From Morchella semilibera (lineage: Eukaryota > Ascomycota > Pezizomycetes > Pezizales > Morchellaceae): a DNA stretch of 64,000 nucleotides. Within the stretch, counting starts at the first letter, position 1, and each line of letters begins with the position of its first letter. Below the pieces are notes generated by a model. It did no database searches and was not told the DNA's origin. It was given only the letters and a program-made list of their open reading frames with translations. Where the stretch lies: contig WBVU01000005.1 of NCBI GenBank assembly GCA_009192285.1, positions 1,434,768 to 1,498,767 of the forward strand, in the 5' to 3' direction. This document shows positions 61,200 through 64,000 of this stretch, one piece after another. Both the position numbers and the translations under genes were made by a program.

Positions 61200-64000
61200 T
61201 TACGTATCTAATTCCGAACCGGATTTAGCGCCTCTGGCTAATAGAATATCGCGTAGTGCCCGGGCAGATTCGCTGTCTTGAGTGCTGGATTGAGGTGAAA
61301 CCAATGAGTCTGGTTCTTGGCCATCTCCATGGACCTCGTTGACCAGATCTAGGGCGGTCCTACGGTGCTTATCGGTTATGTTGATATCTGCCCCTCGATC
61401 CAGCAACATGTTGACCATCGCATGATCTATTCTCTTTGCAGCTATGTGTAAGGCCGCTTGACTATCCCCGTTCAAGATGTTGATATCCAAACCTCGTTCC
61501 AGGAGCATGTCAACCATCGCATGATGATCATCTTGATCGAGCGCCACATGCATGGCAGTGTTAAGTTGTCTGCTGGACATGTTGGGATCTGCGCCCCGGT
61601 CCAAAAGCATCTGGAGGATGGCACGATCATTGCTTTCAATAGCACAGTGGAGAGGTAGGCACTTATCGCGTTGGTTGATATCCGCACCTCGATCCAAGAG
61701 ACACTCGACCATTTGTTGATTCTTAGCCTCCACCGCTAAATACAACGCTGTTCTGTCCGATATGTCGGCTTTGTTGATATCCACGCCTCGATCCAAGAGA
61801 CACTCGACCATTTGTTGATTCCTAGCCTCCACCGCTATAAACAAGGCTGTTCTGCCAGATATGTCCGCTTTGTTGATATCCGCACCTCGATCTAAGAGAG
61901 ACTCGACCATTTCTTGATTCTTGGCACCCACCGCTATAAACAAGGCTGTTCTGCCCAATTTGCCGGCTTTGTTGATATCCGCACCTCGATCCAACAGGTA
62001 CCCGATCATTTGTTCATCCTTGGCCCCTATAGCTATACACAAGGTTGTTATCCCGGATGTGGCGGCTTTGTTGATATCCGCACCTCGATCCAAGAGACAC
62101 TCGACCATTTGTTGATTCTTAGCCTCCGCCGCTGTAAGCAAGGCTGTTCTGCCCGATATGTCCGCTTTGTTGATATCCGCACCTCGATCCAAGAGACACT
62201 CGACCATTTGTTGATTCTTAGCCTCCACCGCTAAATACAACGCTGTTCTGTCCGATATTTCGGCTTTGTTGATATCCGCACCTCGATCCAAGAGACACTC
62301 GACCATTTGTTGATTCTTAGCCTCCACCGCTATAAACAATGCTGTTCTGCCCGATATGTCCGCTTTGTTGATATCCGCACCTCGATCTAAGAGAGACTCG
62401 ACCATTTCTTGATTCTTGGCACCCACCGCTATAAACAAGGCTGTTCTGCCCAATCTGCCGGCTTTGTTGATATCCGTACCTCGATCCAACAGGTACCCGA
62501 TCATTTGTTCATCCTTGGCCCCTATCGCTATACACAAGGCTGTTATGCCGGATGTGGCGGCTTTGTTGATATCCGCACCTCGATCCAAGAGATACTCAAC
62601 CATTTGCTGATCCTTGGCCTCCACCGCTGTAGACAAGACTGTTCTATCCCCTTTGTTGATATCCGCGCCTCGAGTCAAGAGACACTTGATCATTTCTTGA
62701 TCCTTGGCACCCACCGCTATAAACAAGGCTGTTCTACCTGATTCCTCGGCTTTGTTGATATCCGCACCTCGATCCAAGAGACACTCGACCATTTGTTGAT
62801 TCCTGACCCCCACCGCTATATTCAAGACTGTTCTACCCGATGTGTCGGCTTTGTTGACATCCGCGCCTTGGTCTAGGAGAAGCCCGACTAGTTTTCGATC
62901 GTTTGCCTTCACAGAATGATGTAGAGCGGATGTGGCGGCTCCACGGGATATATTGATATGTGCACCTCGGTCCAAGAGCAACCCGATCATTCCGTTATTC
63001 TTTGCCTCTAGCGCAATACACAGGGCCGTTTGACCCAATCCGGAGACCCTGTTACCATATGCACCTCGATCCAGGAGACACTTGACCATTTGTTGATTCT
63101 CGCCCCCCGCGGCTATATGCAAGGCTGTTAGACCTAATGTGTCGGCTTTGTTGATATGCGCACCTCGATCCAAGAGATACTCGACCATCTTTTGATTATT
63201 GGCCCTCACCGCTGTAGACAAGGCTGTTCCACCCGATGTGTCGGCTTTGTTGATATCCGCACCTAGATACAAGAGATACTCAACCATTTGCTGATCCTTG
63301 GCCTCCACCGCTGTAGACAAGGCTGTTCTACCCGCTTTGTTGATATCCGCGCCTCGATCCAAGAGATACTCGACCATTTGTTGATTCTTGGCCCTCACCG
63401 CTGTATACAAGGCTGTTCTACCTAATGTGTCGGCTTTGTTGATATCCGCACCTCGAGCCAAAAGATACTCCACCATTTGTTGATCCCCGCCCTCCACCGC
63501 TATAAACAGGGCCGTTTTACCTAATGTGTTGGCTATGTTGATATCCGCGCCTCGATCTAAGAGGATAGCGACCATTCTTCTATTCCTTGCCCCCACCGCC
63601 ACATGCAAGGGGGCCCCATCCAGCGCGTTGGCTCTGTTGATATCCGCACCTCGATCCACTGCCACATACAAGGCGGCTGTACCCTGTTCTTTGTCTTTGT
63701 TTATATCTCGACCTCGATCTAAGAGAAACTCGACCATTTCTTGATCATTGACCCTCACCATAAGATTCAGAGGCGATATGCCATCTTTGTCGGGTATTTG
63801 GATATCTGCACCTCGGAATAAGAGCAACTTGACCATTTCTTTATACCTGGTATGCACCACAGTATATAGGGCCGTTGCACCCCGGCTGTCGGGTTTGTTA
63901 ATATTGGCACCTCGATCCAAGAGAAATTCGACCATCGCTTTATTCCTGGTCTCTACCGCAGTAATCAAGGCTGTTCCACCGATTAATTCGGAGATATCTG
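61200..64000 (-). CDS. Ankyrin-repeat protein (5' end outside window)
   Basis: One frame is open from the right edge to the TAA at 61200, at least 933 residues. It consists almost only of ankyrin repeats, about 27, most of them variants of a 33-residue unit with RTALxxAVxAKNQQMVECLL and DRGADINKAD. Some units are short: one lacks ~11 residues and two lack three. The C-terminus (SLVSPQSSTQDSESARALRD ... SGSELDT) is a hydrophilic tail. The repeats are much more alike than in the partial NLR-like gene at the left edge, pointing to recent amplification or gene conversion. Whether a NACHT or other effector domain precedes them cannot be seen. It is likely a protein-binding scaffold or sensor; the partner is unknown. 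Confidence 0.88.
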   Translation of the reverse strand, partial: DISELIGGTALITAVETRNKAMVEFLLDRGANINKPDSRGATALYTVVHTRYKEMVKLLLFRGADIQIPDKDGISPLNLMVRVNDQEMVEFLLDRGRDINKDKEQGTAALYVAVDRGADINRANALDGAPLHVAVGARNRRMVAILLDRGADINIANTLGKTALFIAVEGGDQQMVEYLLARGADINKADTLGRTALYTAVRAKNQQMVEYLLDRGADINKAGRTALSTAVEAKDQQMVEYLLYLGADINKADTSGGTALSTAVRANNQKMVEYLLDRGAHINKADTLGLTALHIAAGGENQQMVKCLLDRGAYGNRVSGLGQTALCIALEAKNNGMIGLLLDRGAHINISRGAATSALHHSVKANDRKLVGLLLDQGADVNKADTSGRTVLNIAVGVRNQQMVECLLDRGADINKAEESGRTALFIAVGAKDQEMIKCLLTRGADINKGDRTVLSTAVEAKDQQMVEYLLDRGADINKAATSGITALCIAIGAKDEQMIGYLLDRGTDINKAGRLGRTALFIAVGAKNQEMVESLLDRGADINKADISGRTALFIAVEAKNQQMVECLLDRGADINKAEISDRTALYLAVEAKNQQMVECLLDRGADINKADISGRTALLTAAEAKNQQMVECLLDRGADINKAATSGITTLCIAIGAKDEQMIGYLLDRGADINKAGKLGRTALFIAVGAKNQEMVESLLDRGADINKADISGRTALFIAVEARNQQMVECLLDRGVDINKADISDRTALYLAVEAKNQQMVECLLDRGADINQRDKCLPLHCAIESNDRAILQMLLDRGADPNMSSRQLNTAMHVALDQDDHHAMVDMLLERGLDINILNGDSQAALHIAAKRIDHAMVNMLLDRGADINITDKHRRTALDLVNEVHGDGQEPDSLVSPQSSTQDSESARALRDILLARGAKSGSELDT
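61690..62680 (-). repeat. 495-bp duplicated block of five ankyrin repeats
   Basis: The marker TTGGCACCCACCGCTATAAA occurs at 61921 and 62416, exactly 495 bases apart, and the surrounding five 99-bp repeats match pairwise in order (ITxLCIAIGAKDEQMIGYLL through RTALYLAVEAKNQQ). This is an in-frame segmental duplication. Confidence 0.88.

Overview
The window looks like nuclear DNA of a filamentous fungus, most likely an ascomycete with a large, repeat-rich genome. The signs are short GT-AG introns (about 50-135 bp) with CTAAC/CTGAC-like branch points, TTAGGG-type telomere-like motifs, NACHT-ankyrin (NLR-like) genes, a giant DUF6606/DUF3638/DUF3645 protein, and long gene-poor stretches full of small inverted-repeat elements. 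The exact lineage (for example Pezizomycetes) cannot be fixed from the sequence alone.

Layout. 1-4331 (minus) holds the 5' ten exons of an NLR-like NACHT-ankyrin gene whose 3' end lies beyond the left edge. 4.4-11.9 kb is gene-poor, with MITE-like inverted repeats, a purine-rich low-complexity tract and telomere-like motifs. 11952-18524 (minus) is a complete ten-exon paralogue of the first gene. The two share six consecutive exons of identical length, a Src-like N-myristoylation start with a basic cluster, a helical N-terminal domain, a Walker A motif split by an intron, and an ankyrin tail. In the second gene the tail contains an exact 297-bp tandem super-repeat. 19521-20987 (plus) is a multi-pass membrane-protein gene, frame-intact over 489 codons except for three in-frame TAG codons, which suggests RIP-like decay. 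21-30 kb is gene-poor, with a broken small gene near 26 kb and the C-terminal relic of a hAT transposase near 29 kb. 30557-40241 (minus) is a six-exon gene for a giant (about 3,117 aa) DUF6606-DUF3638-DUF3645 ATPase-like protein with SecA-like motifs.

40.3-46 kb is again gene-poor and contains a 450-bp MITE with 3-bp target duplications and ATGCAT arrays. 45983-55342 is a 9,360-bp CACTA-like DNA transposon. It has near-matching CAC... terminal repeats, an AGG target duplication, and dense AAACAGT/ACTGTTT subterminal arrays at both ends. It carries a two-exon Tnp2-type transposase on the minus strand and a divergent multi-exon accessory gene with a coiled coil and an AT-hook on the plus strand. 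It is the most striking system in the window. 55.3-61.2 kb is gene-poor. 61200-64000 (minus) is the 3' part of a pure ankyrin-repeat gene with about 27 nearly identical repeats and a 495-bp internal duplication.

Two themes stand out. One is an NLR/ankyrin recognition repertoire diversifying by gene duplication and in-frame repeat amplification. The other is a population of DNA transposons and MITEs, one of them seemingly whole and carrying its own putative subterminal-repeat-binding protein.
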